A stretch of DNA of 64,000 bases from TWA4 sp051879215 (GTDB lineage Bacteria; Bacillota; Clostridia; Lachnospirales; Lachnospiraceae). Location of the stretch: assembly GCA_051879215.1 (NCBI GenBank), contig JBJELP010000267.1:5526-69525 (forward strand). Reading direction: 5' to 3'. The notes under the pieces were generated by a model that did no database searches, was not told where the DNA came from, and worked only from the letters and a program-made list of their open reading frames with translations. The first letter of the stretch is position 1. Every line of letters starts with the position of its first letter. Position numbers and translations under genes: made by a program. This document shows, one piece after another, positions 17,294-26,688 of the stretch.

Positions 17294-19540
17294 CTACCGG
17301 TTTTCCGTGCTGAGAATAACCGCACCATATGCATGAACTGTAATGTGAATCATACCATTTTCCACAATATACGGTTTCTTTCCCACATTGTATCGCTCCT
17401 CTGAGGTACTCATGAGGCGGAACATTGTCGTGCCGTTTTCAATCCCCAGTTCCCAGACGGGGATATCCATATCCGTATCATGGTCCTGATTGTTGATGGC
17501 AACTGCCACTCTGTTTTCATCCAGGAAACGTCCATACATCAGCGTGCCGTAACCGTATCCCATGAATTTCAGAGATCCGGTACGGAGTGCCTTGTGGCGA
17601 TGATGGATTCCGGTCATATATTTATGAAATTCAATCAGTTCCAGATCCTGGTTATCCCATGGATAGGGTCTTCGGCTGTCCGGATCGGTCCATCCGCAGA
17701 GTCCTGTCTCATCACCATAGTAGATCGTCGGTGCCCCGGGCCAGGTCATCTGAATGACAATGCCCTCACGGAAAATTCCTTTATTGATTCCTTCCTCTGC
17801 AGCCCTTGACCCCATGTAGGAGATACGTCCTGCCTTACAGCTGGTTCTGGTCATAAAACGGGAATGATCATGATTGGAAAGCTCATTCATGGCACTCAAC
17901 AGGGCTCCCCGATGCATTCTGCACATGTTGTAACGCATGCTGTCATAGAAAACCCGTCCATTGTTATGCAGATCTGCTTCATAGCGATCACTGTGTTTCT
18001 CCAGGCCAGTCAGAAACCATGTGACAGGATCCATAAATGCATCATAGTTCATGATCGTATCCCACTCATCTCCCTGCAGCCAGGAATATGCATCCCCATA
18101 ATGTTCTGCAAGAATCAGAGCATCCGGATTGGAATCCTTTACATTCTCGCGGAAACGTTTCCAGAAATTGTGATTAAATTCCGGTGTGTTTCCCAGATCT
18201 GCAGCCACATCCAGCCGCCATCCATCCACGTTGTACGGCGGAGACACCCACTTGCGTCCGATGCCCATGACATAATCACAAAGCTCAGGGGATTCTTCAT
18301 AATTCAGCTTGGGAAGGGTATCATTACCCCACCAGCCATTATAATTTTTGTTATAGGGCCAGTTATCTTCCGTAAAATGGAAAAAACTGTGGTAAGGGCT
18401 TTTCTTGCTGACAAAAGCGCCATCTTCATACCCTTTCCGCCCTTTATAAATACACTCCCTGTCCATCCATTTATTAAAGGAACCGCAGTGATTGAACACC
18501 CCATCCAGAATAATGCGCATACCACGTTTATGTGCCTCTTCGCAGAGCTTTGCAAACAGCTCATTGCTGGCTTCCAGATTTTTAAAACTGGTAACACGAT
18601 TGATATATCTGGTGGCTTTCTGATTATTCTTTGCCCCCTCCGGAAGAAGTTTTCCTTCATCTTCTATAATTACACCGTAATGGGGATCAATGTAGTCATA
18701 ATCCTGAATATCATATTTATGATTAGAGGGAGATACAAACAGCGGATTAAAATAAATCACATCCACACCCAGTTTCCTGAGATAATCCAGCTTATCCAGA
18801 ACTCCCTGCAGATCGCCGCCGTAAAAACGTCCCACATCCAGACTCATCAGATCCTGCGACCAATCCTGCACCTGCGCCGAAGGAATGCTGTTTACATAGA
18901 GATATTCCCGATCCAGCACATCATTGGACGGATCTCCGTTGCAGAACCGATCTGTAAAAATCTGATAAGTGACAGCACCTTTTGCCCATTCCGGTACATG
19001 TACACCGGGACGTACCACAAAACTGTATTTTGACTCCGGTTTTTCCACAACGCCCAACTGGTTGTAATACCGGATTGTTTTCCCTTTTTTTATTGAAAAA
19101 TAATACCAGAACAGTTTCTCCCCCACAGGAACCTCAGTTTCATAAAAATCAAATCCGGTGTCAAACACGAGAACCTCTTCTTCTGAAACTGCATTCTCTG
19201 AAAGTTCTTCCTCTGAAACTGCATCCTCCGGAAGTTTCTCTTCCAAAGACTTCTCTTCTTTTTCCTCTGCTGCAGCTTCACAGACACCGTCTTCTTTCCG
19301 GCAGACCTTATGCATTGCAATCACGGATTCCAGAAATGCTTCCGGGGCTGCATCCCCTTTTTCTGTGTTAATCTTAACATTTTTCTGAATATGGAGTCGT
19401 ACCTGATCCACATCATCTTTCCATGTGCGGAAACGGATTGTCAGGCTGTCTCCTGCATCTGGTTCTTCCGGACAACGGAACATACCGCTTTCATCGGAGA
19501 ACAACGCTCGTTCATTCATCATCATATTCTGGTCTGACAT
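17294..19540 (-). CDS. GH13 glycoside hydrolase (neopullulanase/alpha-amylase type) with acidic insert
   Basis: 748 residues with no signal peptide, so cytoplasmic. An N-terminal CBM34-like beta domain (about 10-165) precedes a (beta/alpha)8 amylase domain: GDLQGVLDKLDYL, GVFNHCGSFN, the nucleophile in DGWRLDVA, the acid/base in LILAEHYG and the third carboxylate in LSNHDHSRF. A C-terminal beta domain follows. It would cut alpha-1,4 (perhaps also 1,6) links in malto-oligosaccharides or cyclodextrins. Residues about 82-125, inside the CBM34-like domain, are a Glu-rich insert carrying the repeated unit AVSEEE, unusual for the family. It may work with MalQ and the PTS at 29-34 kb. Confidence 0.88.
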   Translation of the reverse strand: MSDQNMMMNERALFSDESGMFRCPEEPDAGDSLTIRFRTWKDDVDQVRLHIQKNVKINTEKGDAAPEAFLESVIAMHKVCRKEDGVCEAAAEEKEEKSLEEKLPEDAVSEEELSENAVSEEEVLVFDTGFDFYETEVPVGEKLFWYYFSIKKGKTIRYYNQLGVVEKPESKYSFVVRPGVHVPEWAKGAVTYQIFTDRFCNGDPSNDVLDREYLYVNSIPSAQVQDWSQDLMSLDVGRFYGGDLQGVLDKLDYLRKLGVDVIYFNPLFVSPSNHKYDIQDYDYIDPHYGVIIEDEGKLLPEGAKNNQKATRYINRVTSFKNLEASNELFAKLCEEAHKRGMRIILDGVFNHCGSFNKWMDRECIYKGRKGYEDGAFVSKKSPYHSFFHFTEDNWPYNKNYNGWWGNDTLPKLNYEESPELCDYVMGIGRKWVSPPYNVDGWRLDVAADLGNTPEFNHNFWKRFRENVKDSNPDALILAEHYGDAYSWLQGDEWDTIMNYDAFMDPVTWFLTGLEKHSDRYEADLHNNGRVFYDSMRYNMCRMHRGALLSAMNELSNHDHSRFMTRTSCKAGRISYMGSRAAEEGINKGIFREGIVIQMTWPGAPTIYYGDETGLCGWTDPDSRRPYPWDNQDLELIEFHKYMTGIHHRHKALRTGSLKFMGYGYGTLMYGRFLDENRVAVAINNQDHDTDMDIPVWELGIENGTTMFRLMSTSEERYNVGKKPYIVENGMIHITVHAYGAVILSTENR

Positions 19541-19705
19541 AACTTTTCTCCTCTATAGTGCGTAAAGATAACTCGCTCATATTTTATAATACTTAAAGCA
19601 AATACACAAGTAGATTTCGACAACGATTCTGCTGAGCATACCGTCATCCTGCATTTAGCTCGTCAGGCCTGCCTGTATTTGCTGATTGGAACTGAATATG
19701 AAAAA

Positions 19706-19730
19706 GACCGGTACGGGGAGGTACCGGCCT
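19706..19730 (-). terminator. second hairpin downstream of ftsH
   Basis: CCGGTAC and GTACCGG arms around a six-base loop; on the minus strand it is followed by TCTTTTTC. It could be a back-up terminator for ftsH. Confidence 0.5.
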
Positions 19731-19898
19731 TTCTCGGAGAAGGTATTTCATTTTATTGGGGTGTAGCAAAAAATATAAAATGTATTGGGGATTTACATGA
19801 ATTATTATAGCCGTAAATCGACAATAAGTGTTAACAAATTATTTTTCATTTTGATTCTTTTTCTATGCATCGTGAATAAATGTTAAAAAAATATCAAA

Positions 19899-19936
19899 AA
19901 AACAGCAGGAAAATTGTCCTATTTTTCTGCTGTTTT
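19899..19936 (-). terminator. ftsH terminator
   Basis: A 15-bp stem (AAAACAGCAGGAAAA with TTTTTCTGCTGTTTT, one G-U) followed on the minus strand by a long T-rich run, starting about 27 bases after the ftsH stop. Confidence 0.85.
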
Positions 19937-19962
19937 CCATTATTTTCCTGTTTTACCGAATT

Positions 19963-21777
19963 TTACTGCATGCGGTTTTCAAACAATGCTTCGAATTCCT
20001 CACGGCTGATTTTTTCCTTTTCCATCAGAAGTGCCGTACTGCTTTCCAGTACATCGCGATGTTCTTCAATAATGGCTTTGGCTTTGGCATAACACTCATC
20101 CATGATCCGCTTTACTTCATCGTCAATTCTGGCAGCTACGGATTCACTGTAGGATCTGGTGTGTGCCAGATCACGTCCGATGAATACCTCATCATCATCA
20201 CTTGCGTAATTGATCAGACCAAGGGACTCTGACATACCGTATTTGGTTACCATGCTTCGAGCCGTCTGGGTGGCCTGTTTGATATCCTGCGATGCACCGG
20301 TGGTTACATCTCCGAAGATAATTTCTTCTGCAATACGACCGCCCATGCTTACCATAATGTCCTGAAGCATTTCCCCTCTGGTGCGGAACATTTCATCCTC
20401 ACCGGGCAGAGGCATGGTATAACCTGCCGCTCCCATGCCGGTAGGAATGATGGATACCGTATGAACCGGTCCCACATCCGGCAGCACATGAAACAGAATC
20501 GCATGACCGGATTCATGATATGCCGTAATCCGTTTTTCCTTTTCGGATACAAGACGGCTCTTCTTTTCTGCACCGATACCGACTTTGATGAATGCATGAT
20601 TCACATCGTCTCTGCTGATAAAAGGACGGTTCTCTCTGGCAGCACGGATTGCTGCTTCATTCAGCAGGTTTTCCAGGTCTGCTCCGGCAAAACCGGAAGT
20701 GGTAAGTGCCACCTGATGAAGGTCCACATCATCCGCCAGCGGTTTGGTTCTGGAATGAACTTTCAGAATCTCCTCACGGCCTCTGACATCCGGTCTGCCG
20801 ACACCAACTTTCCGATCAAAACGACCGGGACGAAGAATCGCCGGATCCAGAATATCCACACGGTTGGTGGCGGCCAGAACAATAATTCCTTCATTCACAC
20901 CGAATCCATCCATTTCAACCAGCAGCTGGTTCAGAGTCTGTTCTCTTTCATCATGACCGCCGCCCATACCGGCACCGCGCCGACGGGCTACAGCATCAAT
21001 TTCATCAATGAAGATGATACAGGGGGCATTGCTTTTTGCCTCCTGAAACAGATCTCTTACACGGGATGCACCGACACCCACAAACATCTCCACGAAATCA
21101 GAACCGGAAATGCTGAAGAACGGAACACCGGCTTCTCCTGCAACAGCTTTTGCCAGCAGAGTCTTACCGGTTCCGGGCGGGCCCACCAGAATCACACCCT
21201 TCGGAATCCGGGCTCCCAGATTGATATACTTTGCCGGATCCTTCAGAAAATCAACCAGTTCTTCCAGATCTTCTTTCTCTTCACTTAATCCGGCCACATC
21301 CTTAAATGTCACCGGATGTTTGCCGTCATCTCTGCGGGCACGGCTTTTACCGAAATTCATCATCCGGTTTCCGCCTCCGCTGCTCTGCATGGCCTGATTG
21401 TTCAGCATCAGAAAGATCATACCAATCAGAACAATGCCGCACAGAATCGGGAGAACGATGGTCAGCAGCCTGTTTTCCCGCTGCAGGGAACCGACTTCCA
21501 CCGTAATACCGGCATCCTGAAGACGTTCCATCTCTGCATTAACGTCCACAACATTCAGTGAAATGGTCTTGCCCTCCTTTGTATGAAGGGTAAGCCGTCC
21601 GGTGGGAGTTTCCGCATTGGGTACAATTACCACACTGGAAACAGACTGAGATTCCACCAGTTTTTCATAGTCATTATAGGTACATGAATCTCCGTAAAAC
21701 ATGCCGGAACCTGCATAGAAAAATACAAGCATCAGCAGAAACATCAACGGAAGAAAGAAATTTACTCTTTTTTTCAA
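19963..21777 (-). CDS. ftsH: ATP-dependent membrane zinc metalloprotease FtsH
   Basis: 604 residues. TM1 (about 7-26), a short extracytoplasmic domain, TM2 (about 104-125), the AAA ATPase with Walker A GPPGTGKT (199-206), Walker B IIFIDEID and the second region of homology ATNRVDILDPAILRPGRFDR, then the zinc protease site HESGH (421-425). It degrades misassembled membrane proteins and unstable regulators as a hexamer. It starts at a TTG, with GGAGG overlapping the hpt stop; spacing of about 11 bases is long but no better start exists before TM1. Last gene of the tilS-hpt-ftsH operon. Confidence 0.95.
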   Translation of the reverse strand: MKKRVNFFLPLMFLLMLVFFYAGSGMFYGDSCTYNDYEKLVESQSVSSVVIVPNAETPTGRLTLHTKEGKTISLNVVDVNAEMERLQDAGITVEVGSLQRENRLLTIVLPILCGIVLIGMIFLMLNNQAMQSSGGGNRMMNFGKSRARRDDGKHPVTFKDVAGLSEEKEDLEELVDFLKDPAKYINLGARIPKGVILVGPPGTGKTLLAKAVAGEAGVPFFSISGSDFVEMFVGVGASRVRDLFQEAKSNAPCIIFIDEIDAVARRRGAGMGGGHDEREQTLNQLLVEMDGFGVNEGIIVLAATNRVDILDPAILRPGRFDRKVGVGRPDVRGREEILKVHSRTKPLADDVDLHQVALTTSGFAGADLENLLNEAAIRAARENRPFISRDDVNHAFIKVGIGAEKKSRLVSEKEKRITAYHESGHAILFHVLPDVGPVHTVSIIPTGMGAAGYTMPLPGEDEMFRTRGEMLQDIMVSMGGRIAEEIIFGDVTTGASQDIKQATQTARSMVTKYGMSESLGLINYASDDDEVFIGRDLAHTRSYSESVAARIDDEVKRIMDECYAKAKAIIEEHRDVLESSTALLMEKEKISREEFEALFENRMQ

Positions 21778-21792
21778 TTAAGAAATAACCTC

Positions 21793-22317
21793 CTAGTCAA
21801 ATTCAACCACACCGATATAAGGGAGGGTTCTGTATTTCTGATCGTAATCCAGACCATATCCCACAACAAATTCATCCGGAATCTGAAAAGCCGTATAATC
21901 AACATTTACCGCTTTGACACGTCTGGAAGGCTTGTCAAGCAGCGTACAGATGCGGATACTTGCCGGATTTCTGTGTCTGAGAAGATCACACAGATGACTC
22001 AGGGTACGGCCCGAATCCACAATATCCTCCACAATCAGTACATCTTTGCCGTCCAGCGGTTCATCCAGATCTTTGTTGATTTTGATCACGCCGGATGACT
22101 CTGTGCCGCTGCCGTAACTGGACACAGACATAAAATCGCAGGAAACCGGTACGGTCATCCTCTTGGATAATTCACACATAAACCATGCTCCGCCTTTGAG
22201 GATACAGATCATATGCACACTTTTTCCTTCATAATCTCTGCTGATTTTTGCGCCAAGCTCACTGATCTTCTGATCAACTTCTTCTTCCGATAATAAAACA
22301 CGAACTTTCTCGCTCAT
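21793..22317 (-). CDS. hpt: hypoxanthine-guanine phosphoribosyltransferase
   Basis: 174 residues, type I phosphoribosyltransferase. The PRPP loop LIVEDIVDSGRTL, the N-terminal SEEEVDQKISELG, the flexible-loop region SVSSYGSGTESSG and the purine-contact segment VVGYGLDYDQKYR are all present. It salvages hypoxanthine and guanine with PRPP. It lies between tilS and ftsH, the usual Firmicute order, with AGGAGAG before the ATG and 15 bases to ftsH. Confidence 0.95.
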   Translation of the reverse strand: MSEKVRVLLSEEEVDQKISELGAKISRDYEGKSVHMICILKGGAWFMCELSKRMTVPVSCDFMSVSSYGSGTESSGVIKINKDLDEPLDGKDVLIVEDIVDSGRTLSHLCDLLRHRNPASIRICTLLDKPSRRVKAVNVDYTAFQIPDEFVVGYGLDYDQKYRTLPYIGVVEFD

Positions 22318-22335
22318 ATCTACTCTCCTCTTACG

Positions 22336-23946
22336 TTATTTTATATCTGTTTTACGTTTCATCTCCAATACACGACAGGTATCCCCGCTGATTTTGTAAC
22401 CGGCTGAGATTCTGCCGTCCGAAAGCCACAGAACATGGCTTCCCTCTGCCAGAAGCAGCATGGAGTCTCTTTCCGATGCCGGAATCTTCCGATCGATCAT
22501 ATAGGACTTCACCGTCTTTTTCCCTCCGCCATCCAACAGGAAATAATCTCCCTGACGACGGGTCCGAAGGAAAAGTCCATCTTTTATTTTATCATAATCA
22601 AACCATTTCGTATAGTTATTTTGCGGTATTTTTTCCCCATTATATGAAAAGATGCGAAAACTGTAGTTTTCTTCCATATCCGGCATCTCCGACTGAATCT
22701 TTACAGGCTCTTCCGGATGGATACCATCTTCCCTGATGGGAATGCGGTATTCATTCATACAGCTTTCTTCCTTCGAACCAACCATTCTCATATATCGTTC
22801 TTCTGCCAGATCATGGGATATGTATGACGAGCCTGCAATACCGAATGTAACATACAGATTTCTGGATTTATCGGGATGTACCGGACGGAAAAGAAGCCAG
22901 TCATACTGCTTTTCCACCACAATCCCTCCGGGCAGCTGAATCCAGCGGGAAGTAGCACCCTCTGCCAGTCTGTCAATCATCTGAAGATGAGCGTAACGAA
23001 TATCTTTAAACCGGTCGGAACCGATCACCCCCCGGCAGATCTGGATCAGAATCTCCCTTCGAAGAATCGGTTTTTCTGTCATAATAGAAGCAATATTAAT
23101 TTTCACAGATGTATTTCCAGACAGAATCTTTCCATTCTTCCGGATCCATTTCATTGCCAGTTCTTCCATCAGTTCCTGGGCTTCCCGGATAAAAGTACCT
23201 GCCTGAACCACGTGGACAACAGCCTGGCCATTGATTTCTTTTTCGATGGCAGGAATAAGCAGATTACGGATTCGATTTCTCATATATGCATTCTGCAGAT
23301 TGGTTTCATCGGTACGCCATTCGATTCCCCTGTCTCTCAGCCATTTTTCAATTTCTTTTCTCCTGACATCCAGAAACGGACGGATTACCCGCAGATTGTA
23401 TGTCTTCCCCTGATGGGACACACAAAGGGTACGATCCGGATTCATCCCTCCGATTCCCCGAAGACTGCTTCCGCGAAAGAGGTTGTGAAGAATGGTTTCA
23501 CAATTATCATCCTTATGATGTGCCACCGCCACTGCCGCTGCCTGAATCTGACGGGCTGTCCGTGCAAAACAATAATACCGCAGACGGCGGGCTGCTTCTT
23601 CCTCGGAAAGTTTTTCCTTCTCTGCAAAAGAAGGAACATCTATTTTATGAACATACAGCGGAATTTTATTTTTCTGACACAGCTTTTTCACAAATTCCAC
23701 ATCACCGTCGGCAGCTTCCCCACGGATGCCATGATTCACTGTAACTGCTGTAACGCTGATACCAAGAATCGGTTCCAGACGCTTCAGCACCAGCAGCAGA
23801 CAGATGGAATCTGCCCCTCCTGAAACAGCTGCCAGAACCCGGTTTCCTTTCTGAAGCATCTGATGTCTTTTCATATAATTACAAACCTGATTCTCCAGGC
23901 TGTAATCAGACCAGGCAGATGCCTGTGTTTTTTTCCATTCAATCAT
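22336..23946 (-). CDS. tilS: tRNA(Ile)-lysidine synthase
   Basis: 536 residues. The N-terminal PP-loop ATPase carries SGGADS (preceded by RVLAAV), VNHGIRG and HHKDDNCETIL; a middle substrate-binding region and the C-terminal TilS domain with FLRTRRQGDYF and KIPASERD follow. It adds lysine to C34 of tRNA-Ile(CAU). The longest frame starts 31 codons upstream; the ATG at 23946 has AAGGAA at suitable distance. A plausible extended -10 (TGGTATGAT) lies at 24042-24050 on the minus strand, so tilS-hpt-ftsH may have its own promoter apart from spoIIE. Slightly longer than many TilS proteins (430-480). Confidence 0.93.
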   Translation of the reverse strand: MIEWKKTQASAWSDYSLENQVCNYMKRHQMLQKGNRVLAAVSGGADSICLLLVLKRLEPILGISVTAVTVNHGIRGEAADGDVEFVKKLCQKNKIPLYVHKIDVPSFAEKEKLSEEEAARRLRYYCFARTARQIQAAAVAVAHHKDDNCETILHNLFRGSSLRGIGGMNPDRTLCVSHQGKTYNLRVIRPFLDVRRKEIEKWLRDRGIEWRTDETNLQNAYMRNRIRNLLIPAIEKEINGQAVVHVVQAGTFIREAQELMEELAMKWIRKNGKILSGNTSVKINIASIMTEKPILRREILIQICRGVIGSDRFKDIRYAHLQMIDRLAEGATSRWIQLPGGIVVEKQYDWLLFRPVHPDKSRNLYVTFGIAGSSYISHDLAEERYMRMVGSKEESCMNEYRIPIREDGIHPEEPVKIQSEMPDMEENYSFRIFSYNGEKIPQNNYTKWFDYDKIKDGLFLRTRRQGDYFLLDGGGKKTVKSYMIDRKIPASERDSMLLLAEGSHVLWLSDGRISAGYKISGDTCRVLEMKRKTDIK

Positions 23947-24098
23947 AATACAGTTCCTTTTTTCTGAAAATCCTTTTTCATATACAGCTATCCGGCAAAA
24001 CACCATTTCAGCTGAGCAATGTACCAAATCAAATCCCAAATATCATACCATATTTTTTCAGTATATAGAAAGAATTTTTCCAGAGAAAATACATGGAG

Positions 24099-25871
24099 TC
24101 AGATTTTCCAGATTCCGGCTGTCAGTATCGTCATATCATCCCGGATCCGATCATCCAGAAGCATCAGCTGATCCATGAGCCAGTCTGCCATTTCCTGCGC
24201 ATTCTGCATTTTACAGGAAGCAATCAGATCCTTCAGAATTTCATCCGAAGCCAGCCCTGCTTTTTCTGCAACACCATCTGTCATGAAAATCAGCATATCT
24301 CCTTTTTCCAGTTTTTCTTCAACCATGTACTCCGCATCTTCCGGCTTCCACAAAAACATTCCCAGCGGTACTGTCTGTCCTTTGATTGCAGATACCGATG
24401 TCCCCCGTTTCAGATATCCGGCAACAGCACCCATCTTCAGAAACTGCGCCACGCCGCTGTAAAGATCAATGAGACACAAATCCAATGTGGTGGGAGACTG
24501 ACTGAGTCTTCCCGACAGCAGCACCTGATTGGTCATGGTCACTGCCGCCTGCAGAGAAAATCCATTTTCCAGAAGTTTTTCCAGAAGTTCAATGGTCATC
24601 CGGCTTTCCATTTCTGCCTGTTTTCCTGTACCCATTCCATCTGCCAGGCATAAAAGAATCTGTCCTTCACCGACATGTCCGGCAGAAAAACTGTCACCTG
24701 AACAGAGATTTTCTTTTTTATATTTTCTTGTCACACCGTAAAGGACCTGAAATTCCGGCTTTTCTGTAAAATGCATGACCGCTTCCTGTTCTCCCAGCAC
24801 CGCCCGGCAGTCATAGGCCGGCTGAAACCTCTTTTTTCTTTCCGTCCGCATCATGGCCGCAACCTTCTGCGCAGAAAAATGCTGCCCTTTTCTGCATTGC
24901 AGAACCGCATCAATTTCCTGTTGTCCTCCGGGGCCTTCCGTAACCATAAGCCGTTTGATTCGAATCCCATTCTTTCTGAGTGATTCTGTTATTTTCCTGC
25001 GATACCCTTCCGTCAGATCACGGCTTTCCATGATATTCCGCTGCTGATTTTCAATAATGGCACCAATCTGTTCAAACTGCAGTCCGATCACACTTCTGCA
25101 CTCCATAAATCGATGTTTCCATTCCTCCGCACTCATATCATCCGGAAAACGGTAATGCATCATCATTCCCTGATCATCAAAGCAATCTGCCAGGGAATGA
25201 AGCTGGTCTGCCATACGTTTCCAGCTTCTTTCCACCCGCATTTTATAAAAGTCCCCCTCTGTATCCCCCAGAAACAGATGAATTCCATATATTTCCTGAT
25301 TTCCGATCTTTCCGGGAGCCAGAGTGGCGGCACTTTCTCCTGCAGAATCTTTTTTTCCTGCTATTCCTCTTTTTTCAGAGCACCTTCTGTCCCATTCACG
25401 GGAACGCTTCCTAATTTGTTCCGGTGAAATAATCAGAAAAATAACCAGTACCATCATCTGCTGCTGAAAGTCCAGTCCGGACAACCCTTGTTTCAGGCAG
25501 ATCCATACTGCTGCATATCCTGCCAGCCAGGTGACCGCTGCATATCCTTTTCCCAGTTTCCGAAAACAGCCGCTGAAAAATGCACCTGCCATGCAGGCTG
25601 CAATGGCGGGAATACCGTTTCCGTATGTCAGGACCATCCGGTTATCCGACAAAACTGCACTGTGGCTTAACAGATACCACTGCAGCAGACCACCTGCAGA
25701 CCCTGCTGTCAGCCCCCAGACCGGACCTGCATAATATCCTGCCATTAATGCAAAAATGCAGACAAGTGTCTGTACCCAGTCAACCCACGCGGTTCGATCT
25801 CCAAGCAATACCATCAAAACAACTGTTGCCGCCGCTGCCAGAAACGTCTTTATCCACTCTTTCTTACTCAC
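24099..25871 (-). CDS. spoIIE: stage II sporulation protein E-like membrane PP2C phosphatase
   Basis: 590 residues. Several hydrophobic segments in the first ~150 residues, a central regulatory region rich in charged helices, and a C-terminal PP2C/SpoIIE phosphatase domain (about 385-590) with LADGMGTGKQAEMESRM and MLIFMTDGVAEKAG. In sporulation SpoIIE dephosphorylates SpoIIAA, which leads to sigma-F activation in the forespore. It is shorter than Bacillus SpoIIE (about 820 residues) and has fewer membrane helices, which I believe is common in Clostridia. It begins at a GTG; see findings for the ATG-CAG-TGA that overlaps this start. It sits upstream of tilS-hpt-ftsH, the usual order. Confidence 0.88.
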   Translation of the reverse strand: MSKKEWIKTFLAAAATVVLMVLLGDRTAWVDWVQTLVCIFALMAGYYAGPVWGLTAGSAGGLLQWYLLSHSAVLSDNRMVLTYGNGIPAIAACMAGAFFSGCFRKLGKGYAAVTWLAGYAAVWICLKQGLSGLDFQQQMMVLVIFLIISPEQIRKRSREWDRRCSEKRGIAGKKDSAGESAATLAPGKIGNQEIYGIHLFLGDTEGDFYKMRVERSWKRMADQLHSLADCFDDQGMMMHYRFPDDMSAEEWKHRFMECRSVIGLQFEQIGAIIENQQRNIMESRDLTEGYRRKITESLRKNGIRIKRLMVTEGPGGQQEIDAVLQCRKGQHFSAQKVAAMMRTERKKRFQPAYDCRAVLGEQEAVMHFTEKPEFQVLYGVTRKYKKENLCSGDSFSAGHVGEGQILLCLADGMGTGKQAEMESRMTIELLEKLLENGFSLQAAVTMTNQVLLSGRLSQSPTTLDLCLIDLYSGVAQFLKMGAVAGYLKRGTSVSAIKGQTVPLGMFLWKPEDAEYMVEEKLEKGDMLIFMTDGVAEKAGLASDEILKDLIASCKMQNAQEMADWLMDQLMLLDDRIRDDMTILTAGIWKI

Positions 25872-25900
25872 TGCATAGTCTCCTTTTCTGAAATATCTTT

Positions 25901-25922
25901 AAAATAAAACGGAAAACCGTTT
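25901..25922 (-). terminator. candidate spoVT terminator
   Basis: On the minus strand a 6-bp stem AAACGG/CCGTTT with a four-base loop, followed by TTTTATTTT, between spoVT and spoIIE. Confidence 0.5.
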
Positions 25923-25954
25923 CTCTGATTTCAAAAAAAGGCAATCCTGCAGTT

Positions 25955-26506
25955 TCAGCTTTCCATCTGCTTTCCCAGAAAGCCGGCAGCTGCAGCCGCA
26001 AGCTTCTGTTCGGTCTCACCCATTTTCTTTCTGTTATCCCTGCTCATCATGCTGACTGCCCCAATGGCATCCCCTTCACAGAGTATCGGATACAGAACGA
26101 TGCCGGTATATTCTCCCCGATCTCCGCTGATAATGGAAACTCCTTTTTCACTTTCCCTGGAACCGGGCAGAATAACCGTCCTGCTGGAAATCAGATTTTC
26201 CATCTGTTTGCTGATCTGCTTTCCCTGTATTTCTTTTTTAATTCCACCGGAAACTGCAAGAATCTGCTCCCGGTCCATGATGCATACCATATGTCCGGTG
26301 GTCTGTGCCAGGGTATCCGCATACTGTCTTGCAAAATCCCCCAGATCCTCCATGGGGGAATATTTTTTCAGAACAATTCTGCCTTCTGTATCGGTATAAA
26401 TTTCCAGTGGTGTTCCTTCCCGAAGCCGCAGTGTTCTGCGAATTTCCTTCGGAATAACAATTCTGCCGAGATCATCGATCCGGCGAACAATTCCCGTAGC
26501 TTTCAT
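25955..26506 (-). CDS. spoVT: stage V sporulation protein T
   Basis: 183 residues. The N-terminal AbrB-type swapped-hairpin DNA-binding domain (about 1-50: TGIVRRIDDLGRIVIPKEIR) is joined to a C-terminal GAF-like domain (about 55-180). SpoVT is a forespore regulator of sigma-G genes; length and domain order match. The ribosome site GGAGGAG lies within the 3' arm of a long leader hairpin (see findings). It is followed by a hairpin and then spoIIE. Confidence 0.93.
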   Translation of the reverse strand: MKATGIVRRIDDLGRIVIPKEIRRTLRLREGTPLEIYTDTEGRIVLKKYSPMEDLGDFARQYADTLAQTTGHMVCIMDREQILAVSGGIKKEIQGKQISKQMENLISSRTVILPGSRESEKGVSIISGDRGEYTGIVLYPILCEGDAIGAVSMMSRDNRKKMGETEQKLAAAAAGFLGKQMES

Positions 26507-26540
26507 AACAAAAACTCCTCCATCTACAGTACCTTATGAC

Positions 26541-26587
26541 TTTACTTTCCGTTTCTGGAAATAGTATCTGTAAATGGAGGTGTTTTA
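26541..26587. repeat. 47-bp repeat, copy 1 (spoVT leader)
   Basis: TTTACTTTCCGTTT... matches 28577-28623 at 44 of 47 positions in the same orientation. It contains an internal TTTCC/GGAAA stem-loop and the CTCCATTTACAG arm that pairs with the spoVT ribosome-site region. Confidence 0.85.
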
Positions 26588-26626
26588 TTCTATGCTTAAC
26601 TATTTCAAAATATTTTTAAATACTTA

Positions 26627-26655
26627 TTGCACATCAGCAGGAACCGTGTTATTAT
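26627..26655 (+). promoter_or_regulatory. promoter of the sdpRI-like operon
   Basis: TTGCAC, 17 bp, TATTAT, immediately followed by the operator-like dyad. Confidence 0.7.
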
Positions 26656-26679
26656 CTGTTTAAAGAAATTTTTAAACAG
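26656..26679. promoter_or_regulatory. likely ArsR/SdpR operator
   Basis: CTGTTTAAA, six bases, TTTAAACAG: a perfect 9-bp dyad at the transcription start, just upstream of the ribosome site. The placement suggests autorepression. Confidence 0.7.
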
Positions 26680-26688
26680 GTGTATTTG

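Larger units (their letters stand above)
19541..19962. other. gene-free interval between ftsH and the GH13 gene
   Basis: It holds the GH13 leader (GAGGAG site; a TATAAA-like -10 near 19590 without a good -35) and two hairpins downstream of ftsH, listed separately. The AT-rich remainder shows no frame I would call a gene. Confidence 0.6.
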
